From: Craterostigma plantagineum
Lineage: Eukaryota; Streptophyta; Magnoliopsida; Lamiales; Linderniaceae
Assembly: GCA_027422505.1 (NCBI GenBank)
Contig: JAPQWV010001376.1
Coordinates: 28,742-92,741 of the forward strand
Length of the DNA: 64,000 nucleotides
Direction: 5' to 3'
Shown here one piece after another: positions 11,763-22,781 of the stretch. Each line of letters opens with the position of its first letter. Within the stretch, counting starts at the first letter, position 1. Under the pieces are notes generated by a model that worked only from the letters and a program-made list of their open reading frames with translations, did no database searches and was not told the origin of the DNA. A program made the translations under genes and the position numbers.

Positions 11763-13766
11763 CTAACACATACGACTCACATGCTTCAATGCAGATTTAT
11801 AATCCCACTCCGTGTCGAAAAAGCCTGCATCTTTCATCTCCGAGTAATAGGCGTTATCAAGAAGCCAATCTTCCTCCTACAAATTCAACTCACATGTGTG
11901 TATATATTTATATATACATATATGTATTTATATTGTATCACGACATTACAACAGTTCATACGCAGTAAAAAAAGATACATTTACCTGGAAAAAGTCAGCC
12001 AGAAAAGTCACGTAGAGAAAAGGAAGATAGAGGGAATGGCGACAGATGTCGATAAAGTCGTACAACCTGAAAGATAATGGTAAGGTAATCCAAGTCAGTT
12101 GAAGTGTTATTATTACAAGAATTAACCCACGGAGATATAGAGATACTTACGATATGCCGAAACTGAAGTTAATACCAGAAAGTCCACAAGCAAACAATGT
12201 GATGGCGTTTACGACGAACATGACGACGACGTAGTTGTAGAATGATGCCTCGCTGCGTTTTAAACAACGTTAGTTCGACGGAAGAAATAAAGATGAATGA
12301 GAATATGTGTTAATAGGCTGATAATTTGTGTTGACTCACGAGGCAGCTTGTCTTCCATTTTGAGTAGTGGACAAACAAAATGTAGCAGTAAACGGCGGTG
12401 AGCACCAAGGTATGCAGAAATAATATGCTCCATTTCCCCCAGTGAGGACCACCGACATTGGTGAATACGGGCACGCCAAAACCAAATATGAAAATCGCCT
12501 GTAGTTGAGAACAAGTCATTACTTAAACTCTGGGATAAATTCGCTACAAAAGTGGTCTATTTACTTTATATACTATTGTAAATATTGAACTTTCCCAGAT
12601 ATATTTCAAAGCGAACACTACAGGACGAGCCTTAAGGAAGGCTAACAAACTAAGGGTTGTCACTGAAATACATAATAGATATGCAATACCTAAACCATGA
12701 TCAGGAATATATAAACTCCTGACAAACAAACATGATTTACATGGATGCACAGAAATAATTTACAGGAAAGATATACAATCGCTCATTACAGTTGAGGGAT
12801 CCAAATATACTGGCTCATGGAAGGTAAATTGCAACAGTAGTGGCAGAAAACACAGTAGCTGCAATTATAGTTCACCTGCAAGGAAAAAACTACCTGGATA
12901 ACTGCATCACCAGCAACAACGCAACCCGAAACTAGGAAAGTAGGTGCGAGAGCTTCCAATCCACTAGCATAATTTCTTGGAGTAGGAACGCAAGTATGCT
13001 GAATTCTAAGAAGAGCATGCTGCAGACTGTAAACAAAGAAACAGATTCCAAGCAGTAGCCTTCCCAGGTTCACACTGCCATCCCTGATGATTCCACATAA
13101 AGAGAAAAATACAGTAAAACCTCAAAAAATTAAGGCCACTGACAGCTAAAAAGTACCAAGAATGGATTAGAGGACTCCAAGAGATTAAGAAAGGCAAAAA
13201 GTAACAATTCAACCACTTTGACAGCTAAAAGCCTAAAACTAACCGGTTCCGATCATTTTAACCTTTCTTTCTTAATATAAATCAAACTAACTCAACTTCA
13301 TATTTCTTCTGCTCGAATAAAAAGATTCGACAGGCACCCAACCCAAAATATATGTTTCTTCGAGTTCAGTTCACACTAAATTCTAGCAGATTCGAGCTCA
13401 ATTCATTACTCAACCATCTCAAGACCCAAAAACAATCTCTCAAACTCAAAAAACGAAGACAAACCTGAGCAAGAGCCCACGAGAGATTAAGAATCGCCGC
13501 GATCCAGAGAAGAGCGTAGTACGCGATCATCACAAATGACTTTCGGTGCCTCAGCTTCCTGATGTTGCGATTGGCCTGAAACCCTAAGTACAAGACGAAC
13601 AGCGCGGAGGAGAGAATCAGAGCTGCATGCCTCCAGAATCCGGAGCACCCGGCGCTCCCAGAGTGTACCATTCGGCTATGGCGTGTAATTTGGCAGGCGG
13701 CGGATCGGCGGTGACGCTGCGGGCCGACGAAGCGATCGCGATGCTCGAGTCGTTGGCGGTTGACAT
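11763..13766 (-). CDS. Seven-transmembrane protein, CAND2/TPRA1 family (candidate GPCR-like)
   Basis: Six exons on the minus strand: 13766-13465, 13083-12894, 12498-12340, 12252-12151, 12066-11985, 11876-11763. The product is a polytopic membrane protein with recognisable family blocks: GFWRHAALIL (TM1), ALLWIAAILNLSWALAQ, NYASGLEALAPTFLVSG, IFGFGVPVF, ILFVHYSKWK, SLYLPFLYVTFLADFFQ and a C-terminal NAYYSEMKDAGFFD. These match plant CANDIDATE G-PROTEIN COUPLED RECEPTOR 2/8 and animal TPRA1. Arabidopsis members were proposed as G-protein-coupled receptors, but this is debated. Frame breaks, each explained by one missing base, lie near 13668, 13024, 12977, 12352 and 12248. ATG 13766 is the first in-frame start before the Ala/Ser-rich N-terminus. 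The stop follows a short basic tail at 11763, although a GTGAGT just before it could be a splice donor. Confidence 0.85.
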
Positions 13767-13961
13767 TGTAATTACTGATTACAATTATTGTTTCATTATT
13801 ATCACTGTTACTTAAAATCTACCGAACGAGAATGTTGGGGCCGATTTAACATTTCTATTTTAGGAGGGTTAATATTCAATATAAAGCGGCCCCAACTTCT
13901 CTCTATCATGATCGATCCAATCAATAATTCTCCAAATTTTAAGTAATTATTATGAAATATA

Positions 13962-14529
13962 TACTTCCTCCGCCCCCACTTATTTCTTCTCATCTTCTAT
14001 TTTGGCATCCCACATAATTCTTTACATTTCTACTTGAAAAAAAATTATTTCAATAATAAAACTAATTACACCATTTATATTTGAAAAATGCTTCTTAATG
14101 TGCGTGCCCACTAATTAGTTTCTTTCTCCATTCCTTAGGGTGTCCACATCAATAACACATCCATAATACTGTCACATCAGCTTTTCACTATATTTCCTAT
14201 ATTTTATTCTATAACACTTTTATTTTTTCCCCACAATAATCACACTACTATAACACGGACCCACAACTATAAACAAATAATTTCTTTTTTTCCCCCATTC
14301 TCTCCTCCATAATAATATAATATTCCTATAACACAGTGTCATAAATATGACACAATGTCATGCTCATGACACATCCACAATGGTGGTGTGTCATATAAAG
14401 TGCCAAATAAGCACATATGACACACATATAAACCACCATTGTGGTTACCCTTAATACCATAAAAAATCTGGTTTCTTAATCTACGTGCACACTAATTTTG
14501 GGAAGTATTAAGTGAGACAAAGGTAGTAA
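13962..14529. mobile_element. Stowaway-like MITE interrupted by a second element
   Basis: The left part starts CTTCCTCCGCCCCCACTTATTTC, followed by CATCTTCTATTTTGG, and the right part ends TTTGGGAAGTATTAAGTGAG. Both halves match the intact Stowaway copy at 29701-29961 (TTATTTCTTCCCATCTTCTATTT; GGTTTCTTAATCT.C.TGC.CACTAATTTT). The middle, 14138-14450, is a separate insertion. The outer right boundary is approximate because its terminal repeat has diverged. Confidence 0.65.
14138..14450. mobile_element. Tourist-like MITE nested in a Stowaway MITE
   Basis: A 313-bp element flanked by TTA on both sides (14135-14137 and 14451-14453). Its ends are inverted repeats GGGTGTCCAC and GTGGTTACCC. The interior carries many ACAC/CACAT stretches and the palindromic ACCACCATTGTGGT near its right end. 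It splits the Stowaway copy, so it arrived later. Confidence 0.75.
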
Positions 14530-14618
14530 TTAGTATTAACAATGATGGTTATACTAATATTAGTCTATTTTATTAAGGCTAAAATCATCGACGAAAAGGT
14601 CATGGTATGTCGTCATTA

Positions 14619-15459
14619 GACCATCTCCAACGATAAACGCATTCTCAAATTCAAACGCATTGCAAACTCAAAATGCAGTAGTTATTCTCCAACCGATCAA
14701 CTCATTTTCAAAAACTCAATAGACTGTTTTGTAATATTCACTTCCACACCAATTTTTAAAACTTTCAATACTAGTCACATATTTTACAACTTTACAATTA
14801 GACTACTAATATTATTTTGATTTAATCAAAAAATTAACAAAGTTAATAATAAAAATATATGTATACATATAAAAATGCTTATTAAAACATGACAACTACG
14901 ATATATTTATACATATAAAAAACATCGAAAATATTATTAAAACACGACAACTGCATAACACGGGAAATTAGAACTTATTCGAGATGCATATAGAAATAGC
15001 TGTACAATTAAAAAGCTAGATAAACTTTTCATGCATCATTATTTGTATGTCCTCCCACAAATCATGTGCGTACACATAATTAGGTTTGCCTTTTAACTGT
15101 TTAAGGAACTCAATAGTATTAGGAATATCAATGTGATTCCATGTATTTTTCGTGTATATATATATATATATATATTGAATATTGACTGTTGTATGCACAT
15201 GGCAAGGTGATGATTTATCTATACGAATTTTTCTGACAATTGTTATGATAACTTTCTTGTTCACTTTTGTCAGCTTTATGACTATCTGGTCAACCGTCAT
15301 ATTTGAGCTTTTCGACATAAAGCAAAAAAATCATGATTTGAAAGCAAATAAGAAATTCCATCGCATAATAACCGGTGAGACGCAAACATGAGTTTTTTCA
15401 TGTGAGAGAAATTAAAAATCGCATTTTAGTTTGGTTTTTGGTATCGGCTGGAGTTGCTC
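14619..15459. mobile_element. Tourist-like MITE, family B, copy 2
   Basis: An 841-bp element flanked by perfect TTA duplications (14616-14618, 15460-15462). It begins GACCATCTCCAACGATAAAC and ends GGCTGGAGTTGCTC, an imperfect inverted pair. It shares several stretches with 10798-11431 and contains a short TA repeat at about 15156-15175. No coding capacity is seen. Confidence 0.75.
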
Positions 15460-16070
15460 TTATACCCTTATTTATTGTCAATTCGTAGTTAAATGAATAT
15501 TCTCCTCTCTCCACTAATTTAAAAATGAGGTGTCTTACTAAATTAAATTTTATTAAACAACCGATATTGTTAAGAAAAATAACCCACTATCTCATGTCAT
15601 TTGATAATTAAAATATAACATTAATGATAAAATTTACTAAAAAGAACTACTCATTACATAAGTTTTTTTTTTTTCCCGAAACTCATTACATAAGTTGAAG
15701 TGTATTTTCCTTTACAATTGGTGAAGATTCTCCTTTCCCCGTAACATCCGCCTCGACGTATATAAGCAAAGAGTTGGAAAGAATAAAGATTCAAATAAGC
15801 TTAAATTTCGATATCTCAAACAGATTTTTTACATAGAAAATAGGAAAGATTAGCAAACCACGTACGAAATATCTCCAAACATTACCTACATAATAAGTGC
15901 CTAAACTGATTCACCCCCAAAATAGGAAAGATTGGCAAATCACACTAGTTGCCCAACGAAAAATATCTCCATAATAAGTGCCTAAATTGCCCAACGAAAT
16001 ACATCAAAATCAAGCCATCACTTTCATTCGTCAGAAACCCACAACTGAAACGCCCACGTACGCGGCGGCG

Positions 16071-17743
16071 ATGAACCGTTCCCTGGTATCTAACCAAGCC
16101 GACGTGGCCCTAACGCTGGGCGCGCGACGTCATCTCCGCCGAGGACCGACACAGAAACCTCGTACTCTCGCCGGCGTCGATCCAGACGGTGCTGGGCCTG
16201 ATCGCCGCGGGTCGAACGGCCCGACCCGACGGCAAGTCCTCGAGCTCCTCAAGTTAAAATCGGTCGGCGACGAGCTGTCTCTGGCGTCTCAGCTGGTGAA
16301 CGCCGTCTCGGCCGACGGCGGCGGCCCACGCCTGGCATTTGCGAATGGGGTTTGGGTCGATAGCAGTCTGACGTTGAAATCTGCGTTCTCTGATTTAGTG
16401 AGGACGTACTATAAGGCCGATTTGAGCCACGTTGATTTTCAGACAAAGGTCGGTTTTTTTCTTAGTTTCTTCTCGTGGACGTAATTTCTTGTTATTCTTC
16501 TTCTCATTCTCTTTTCATTAGTGTAATTTTTTATTCCTGTAACGTAGGGATGCCATTGTAAAAACAGAGAATTCAGGAGTGGTACGATAACTATTGAAAT
16601 TGAGCGATTTTTCGGAATCCTAGATTATACGATGGAATCCTTCAATTTAGTGCAGTCTAGGGTTTTGGCGTGTAATGTCTCCTATGGCTTAATTTGGAAG
16701 TTATTATCCGCATGATTTCACGCCTCAATTTGTCGGAACTCTAGATCATACGTTAGAACCTTGAGCTTAGTGCAAAATCTAGGATTATTACCTATGATGC
16801 CCTTAATTTGTTTGATTTGAAAATTTTCGACGTTATGTCACCCCGTAAATTCTCGTTACGACGATGAACGCCCCTCATAAACTACACGATAAAAGTAGTA
16901 ACTAATATTACGACGTTTCCTCTTTATGTGTCATGGAATCATCTCTCTTATTTCCTGAAGCCATCCGAGGCCCGAAGAACGGTGAACGCATGGGCTCAGG
17001 ACAAAACCAACGGCTTGATCACGGACATCCTCCCGCCCCGCTCGGTCGACCATTCGACCCGCCTCGTCCTAGCCAACGCGCTACACTTCAAAGGAGCATG
17101 GGACCAGAGGTTCGACCCATCCCTGACCGAAGAAGGAGAATTCTTCCTCCCAAACAAACTCCTCGGTTCGAGCCCCCTTCATGACGAGCTTCGAGAGTCA
17201 CCAACGCATCGAAGCCTACGACGGCTTCAAAGTCCTGCGCCTTCCCTACAAGCAGCGCAGGTTCTCAATGTACGTCTTCCTGCCCGACTCAAAAGACGGG
17301 CTGCCCGACCTGCTCGACCATATGGGCTCGGCGGGCCCGCAATTCGTGGACGACACATTCCTACCAATCTGTCAGGGTCGGCGATTTTTTAGTTCCCAAG
17401 TTTAGGGTTGGCTTCGGGTTCGAGGCGTCGGAGGTGCTCAAGGGCCTCGGGCTCGTGCTTCCGTTTGAGGAGGGCGGGCTCACGGAGATGGTGGACGATC
17501 CGGTCGCGGGCCGAGAGCTGTTCGTATCGAACGTGTTTCATAAGTCGTCGATCGAGGTCAACGAGGAAGGTACGGAAGCTGCTGCTGCTACTGCGTGTGT
17601 CATGGGGGGTCACCTATGGGGCCTTGTGCGGTGGAGGAGAGGGTTGACTTTGTGGCTGATCATCCTTTCTGTTTGTGGTGAGGGAGGATGATAGTGGTCT
17701 CATCTTATTCATAGGACAAGTGGTAAATCCACTTGTTAGTTAG
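16071..17743 (+). CDS. Serpin (serine/cysteine protease inhibitor), plant clade
   Basis: Two exons, 16071-16448 and 16961-17743. The first encodes the N-terminal helices (NLVLSPASIQTVLGLIAAG, LAFANGVWVDSSLTLK). The second continues ARRTVNAWAQDKTNGLI, LVLANALHFKGAWD, FSMYVFLPDSKDGL, the hinge EVNEEGTEAAAATAC and the C-terminal strand DFVADHPF..VV. The intact hinge implies an inhibitory serpin that can insert its loop. The reactive loop reads about CVMGGH.MGPCAVEE, unlike the LR-type loop of Arabidopsis Serpin1, so the target protease cannot be predicted. Plant serpins usually act in the cytosol on cysteine or serine proteases and often control cell-death proteases. Frame breaks near 16122, 16208, 17163, 17372, 17610 and 17672 are mostly one-base losses; the first looks like one extra base. 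Codon use and GC are higher than in the flanks, as for a real exon. Confidence 0.85.
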
Positions 17744-18754
17744 TGTGATGTCTCTCACAAATCACTTGGTGATTATTATTAGTTTCATATGTTTGAACAT
17801 ATCATGCGAATCTTCGATATTTATTTCATACCATACTCATGAGACAAAGAGCGGATGAAAATGCTTTCATGACTCGCTGATTTTCAAATTATTTTGTTGA
17901 AGAATGTAAGAAAATTACACTGTGGTTCGAATTATAATATTATCAAGAAATATGTAAAAAGATCATTGATAATTAGCTTATTTTGGGCGGATAATCATTG
18001 CTCCCTCCCCTTCCAAAAAAAACTCTTATGCTTAGTTTTTTTGTTATTTAGGATTAATTTTGTGTGTGAAATTAAAAAAGGGAGTGTAGGGTTTTTAATT
18101 TAAAAAAGGGATTGGGTGAAAAAAAAACGAAGGTTTGATTATGATTTGATCCGCTCGACTGAAATTTCATGTCGAAATGAGGTGTTAATCGATGGGTTCG
18201 TGATTATTAAACATATTAACCCCAAATCTGAGTGAATTTGGTGTTTCTGAGCCTGAAATCGACGTTTCGAACAGAATCGGTTTATTCGAGTTTTATTCGA
18301 GTTAAAATTCTGGTAGAAAAATACAATATTCGAGTGAAAAAAAATTGAAAATGAAAATCGAATAAATTTATTTATTTTTCGAGTTTTTTTTTTTTCTCGA
18401 AAGTATTACTGGAATTTAAAATGATTTATTCGAATTTTCGATTTTTTTTTACTCGAAAAAAACCAGTTAAGTTGGAGTATTTTGGTAACTATCTGTCCAC
18501 TCCCTTTTGCTTAATAGAAATAGGGGAAGCTCCCTTACGTTAAAATGGCCCTATGAAATTACACCATACCCAAGAAGTAAAGTGAAATGTTCATTAATAC
18601 TCTTTTTATCTCACTTCAGTATAATGTCGCATTGTTTGATAGTGTATACGTAATCACGTACTTTTTTTACTCTAATGTGGAAATAAATTAGGGTTTTAAA
18701 TTCAAATCTTGTCTTAGCTTTGTAAAGAAAGGGAATTGCACCTTTAATTTACTT
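17744..18754. other. Intergenic, AT-rich
   Basis: Holds the serpin 3' region and many poly-T and TTCGAG-like runs (18290-18470). I see no protein-like frame, RNA gene or transposon ends. Confidence 0.5.
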
Positions 18755-19198
18755 TTGATAGAACGCAGCTTCGGCTCTGTAATTGTCAACTTTTCATTTC
18801 TCCTACGGCGAGGCGAAGAATCTTCAAGGCTCCCAGTCACTCTTGCATCTCAGGTTTCGTTTCTTCTGTTTCAATACGATATATTGTCGTTGTCGAAATT
18901 CTCGATTAAAGCTGACGTGTTGATTAATGTGTCGACTGTAATTTGATGTGCGGTATTAGTAGAATTTGGGGACTAATGTTGGTTCGAAGCGGCGTTGAAA
19001 CGTTTGATTTCCTCTGTTTTTTATGAACCTTAAAAGTCTCCTAACTGAATGTTTTCCTCGCTGCTTTATGAGGCCATTGCTTTGCTGGCAATTATTCTGT
19101 GTGTCAATTCAATCCCATTTGGATTTAGGTAATTCTAGAATTTCATTGGCTGTTTGCTGTGTTTTCATCCCAGGCGATCGATTAGTTAAGTAAGGAAG

Positions 19199-19617
19199 AT
19201 GAAGAATTTCGCACAAGCCATGTGGTTGAGGCTCTCTAGTGTGATGAGGGTACGATCTTTGAGGGTGCTTTCACAGCCATAGTTTTCCATTAGTTCTTAC
19301 ACGAAAAAAGTTAACGCACAAACATCTATTTCTTGCCACAGTTCGCTGCTCCACAAACGCAGACATCCCTGCGTGCAAAGGCAATAGCTGTAGCAGAACG
19401 AGTAACCATCGCAGAAGATGGAAAGATTAGGAAAGTTTCTTGCCCAGTTTGCTTAAACGTTTTGCAGTCTTCGTCGCACGATTCTGATCTTAGGATGACG
19501 TTGGCTGTCCATTTGAGCCTTTGGCATCCCGAGGATGTTAAGCTGCAGTGGCAAATCATGCAAGAAAAGGATCGATCGCTGCTTCATTGCCTTCTCTACT
19601 TGTTGGACTTGGAATAG
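19199..19617 (+). CDS. Small conserved-looking protein with a C2H2-like zinc motif
   Basis: Two coding exons, 19199-19249 and 19342-19617, joined by a GT-AG intron, give about 108 residues. A further non-coding exon is likely at about 18760-18851: the sequence ending CATCTCAG is followed by GTTTCG, and an acceptor CCCAG occurs at about 19173. The N-terminus MKNFAQAMWLRLSS is hydrophobic/basic and could be a mitochondrial or plastid signal. The core holds CPVC, then about 23 residues, then HLSLWH. This C-x2-C ... H-x4-H spacing could bind zinc. The end is leucine-rich (SLLHCLLYLLDLE). I do not recognise the family. The clean two-exon frame with no breaks and a good start context supports a real gene. 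Confidence 0.6.
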
Positions 19618-20014
19618 CTGCTGGGTTGGGAGTTCTCTTGTCTATTTCGGCCAAAAATCATCGGCGTATAGCAACAAGGTGAATTGAAAGCTTTTCTTAA
19701 CGTCACTGTTTTGAAATTTTAAAACGCTCGAGGGTTATTAGTAAGGCTGGCGAAGCATGTTCTTTTTCGGAATGATTGTATGTATTCAAACCTTATGCAA
19801 AGATTAGGTTTGTGGGATTTCTGGAAATTCGGAGATTTTGAGTTGTTAAGATCAGCTCCAACAGCATTGGAAAGAAGAACGCATACCCATATTTTCCTCC
19901 AAAGGGTACTCGAAGTGAAAACCAAACTTAAAATGAGTTTTTGACAATTTTTTTCTCCTACTTGATGCATACTTGAGTTTTTACTGTTCATTACCTTAAA
20001 TTTTGGAAGATTTG

Positions 20015-20166
20015 ACAATAATAATCCAACCAATCAGTTCTCCGCTCAAAATAAACCCACCTATCAATTATTCTGAATAATCCTAACTATATGGTGAGTC
20101 TTCCGAAATTGCACCAATGTCACTTAGAACTTGTTTAGCAAATTTCTTGTATAAACACTTATATAT

Positions 20167-20202
<36 letters not shown>

Positions 20203-21318
20203 CATTTAAAACGAAATTTCAAATAAAATTAATAAAAGAATTTTTTCTTTTTATCTTTTTAAGGAGAACTTCACGTTAATAATCTCACAGATTGATTTTG
20301 CCCGCGGAAATAAACCTAACTACGTATCATTTTAGAAATAATCTCAACTAAAAATTAGTAATATAATTTTTTTATAATGAAAAAAAATACAATATAACAA
20401 TACAAGCAAACAAATAATTTTTACTAACAGTCAAACCTTCGGAAATAGCATTAAAATCTATTTTAGAACTACAAACAAATAAAAACTAATGTTACTCAAA
20501 ATACTTGCACTCTTTAGTACAAACGCTATATTTTTTGCGCCGCGTTTTGCGCTAAAATGCGATATGGGGCACTTCGAAACGCGCTATTTTACGCTTTTTA
20601 AAACAATGCGCTCGTCTCACTTGATACATGTTGCAGGTACATTTATGCATTTTTTTTATTATAACTACATATATATATTTTAAAATTGATAGTTTTAAAA
20701 TTAAAACGTTACCATGTGAATTTTTGGTACGTGTTTATTTTCTTCAAATAGCTAAATCAATCTAAATAATAAAACTTAGACTAATCGCCACTTTGGCCGC
20801 CATTAATTAATATGTAACAAAAACTCAAATGATATTAAAAAATAAAATTTTGATTTTACTAATTTTATGTTGAAAAATTATCGTCACTTGATACATGTTG
20901 CAAGGTACATATGCATTTTTTATTATAATTACATATATATTTGAACTTGATAATTTTAATTAAAATAAAATGTTTTTAAATAGCATGTGAATTTTTGTTA
21001 TGTATTTATTTTTCTTCAAATACTATAAATCAATCTAAATAATGAAATTTAGACTAATCGCCACTTTGGCTGCCATTAATTAATACGTAACAAAAAACTC
21101 AAATAATATTAAGATATAAAAAATTTGATTTTACTAATTTTATTTGAAAAATTGTCGTAAAGAAATATAGGTAATAAAATAAAAAAAATTACCTGCTAAA
21201 CAAGTTTCAAGTGACATTGGTGCAATTTCGGAAGACTCACTATATAGTTAGGATTATTCTGAAATAATTGATAGGTGGGTTATTTGAGCGGAGAACTGAT
21301 AGGTTGGATTATTATTGT
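20015..21318. mobile_element. Long-TIR transposon with internal tandem duplication
   Basis: About 130 bp at each end are inverted copies of each other. The left, 20015-20145, runs ACAATAATAATCCAACC, then CCTATCAATTATTCTGA, then GTGAGTCTTCCGAAATTGCA. The right, 21190-21318, is its reverse complement. Inside is a TA microsatellite (20160-20203) and a roughly 265-bp tandem duplication: 20617-20882 and 20883-21157 both begin TCACTTGATACATGTTGCA and share ACTAATCGCCACTTTGGC.GCC. No transposase frame is visible. I found no clear target duplication, so Mutator-like is only a guess from the terminal repeat length. Confidence 0.75.
20160..20203. repeat. TA microsatellite
   Basis: An almost uninterrupted TA run inside the long-TIR element. 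Confidence 0.9.
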
Positions 21319-22479
21319 TTTTAAGTCTTACGAATTGACTCCTTAAATACCAATAATTATATTTCCAACATAAAAATAGTTTAACTTAATATATTGCTTA
21401 TTTTATTCTTTATATTATTAATACATGAATAATTTTATCTATATAGAAGGTTACAAACCACAATATTAAAAATTTTCAGATTTATCACATTGAAAAGGAC
21501 TTTAAATTATCAGAATTAAAACTTAGCATACAAGCATGAGAGACATGTAAATAACATACAATCATGGTATAAAAATACATCACAAATAATCAAACTTAAC
21601 AATAAATACTTAGTACCCAGACAAAATTTATCTTTTATCATAACTAAGAAACTAACAGTTTTACAATTGAGCATAAATATATCGCACGTTTTTAATACAA
21701 TTTCAAATAATAAATGGTTGTTGAGAATTGCTCTTGCTATTAGACGATGGCCTAAATGAAAGAAATTCATTACAATGAACCCTTCTCTGACATTCCGAAC
21801 ACAATTCGTCAAATCCCAAGGATATCCGTGAGAAGGTTGGGAGAGAAAGAGAACGTTGTTTGCGACTAAAATCATCACATCATTCCTCAATCAGACTCTA
21901 AACAACGTCGTTTGAAGCACATCATCGTGAGGCACACCATTCTTTATGTATGTACAGATGGATATGAATGTTCTTTTCTTCCTTAGCCCTTCGCAATTCG
22001 CCATAGCAATGTTAGAAGAAGAAATATACATGCTGATCTAAAAACGCCCTCTTCGCACTCTTCTATACCACAGATATTCGATTTCAGTGAACTCCCGATT
22101 CCATTTTTTACCAAAGATTCCATCTTTAGGTGAAAACTGATTTTTTTTTTTACTTTTCTTTTTTTTTTTTTATTTTTTGGTGCCACCGCTCCTATCGCAA
22201 GTCTTTGGTTATTGTTGGCCGCCAAGTGTTCGATAAATTGACTGAACAAGTCTTTGCTCGTTCCTTGTCTTCTTCTGTGGGAGTTTCCGTCTCAGTTATG
22301 GAGTTTTCATTTCCCTCGTTGTATGTCTCTGTCACCAAATATTTGAATTTTTTTGGTTGAGAAAATTGAATGCTTAGTAGACCTGAATTAATAGACATAT
22401 TGATCATGGAGTTTTGTTCAGGTAGTGCTTGCTTATCGTATTAATTCTCCATTCTCCTTAAATTTCTTATATTTTGGTG

Positions 22480-22698
22480 TTGTTGGGTGGTCTCAGGAAC
22501 TATTTTTCGTTCTATTTTGGAGCGATTAATTTGTCCTCGTGTTTGTCTCCCTGCGTGGGAGTTTGTCTCCTTATTAGGAATGTCTTGTCCTCTTTATGAG
22601 GTGTCTTTCCCAATTGGAAATTATAGAGGAGTCTGTGGTATTTAGCCTATTTGTACTATTTTTATATACATATGACAAGCTATCGTTTGAAAAAAAAA
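22480..22698 (+). mobile_element. Fragment of a poly-A retroposon
   Basis: Text such as TCTCCCTGCGTGGGAGTTTG is followed by CAAGCTATCGTTTG and a run of A. The same 3' signature, GCTATC.TTTG/A plus poly-A, ends two other sequences in the window (50508-50526 and 55371-55390). Shared 3' ends with poly-A tails are expected of one LINE or LINE-driven family. The 5' boundary is not defined and I see no target duplication here. Confidence 0.5.
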
Positions 22699-22781
22699 GT
22701 ACCATGAAAAAAAAAGAGTAGCAGTGTCAAACTTGCAATTCATATGAAATCTCTTATAATCATCAGCTGCGGTTCGAGTCC

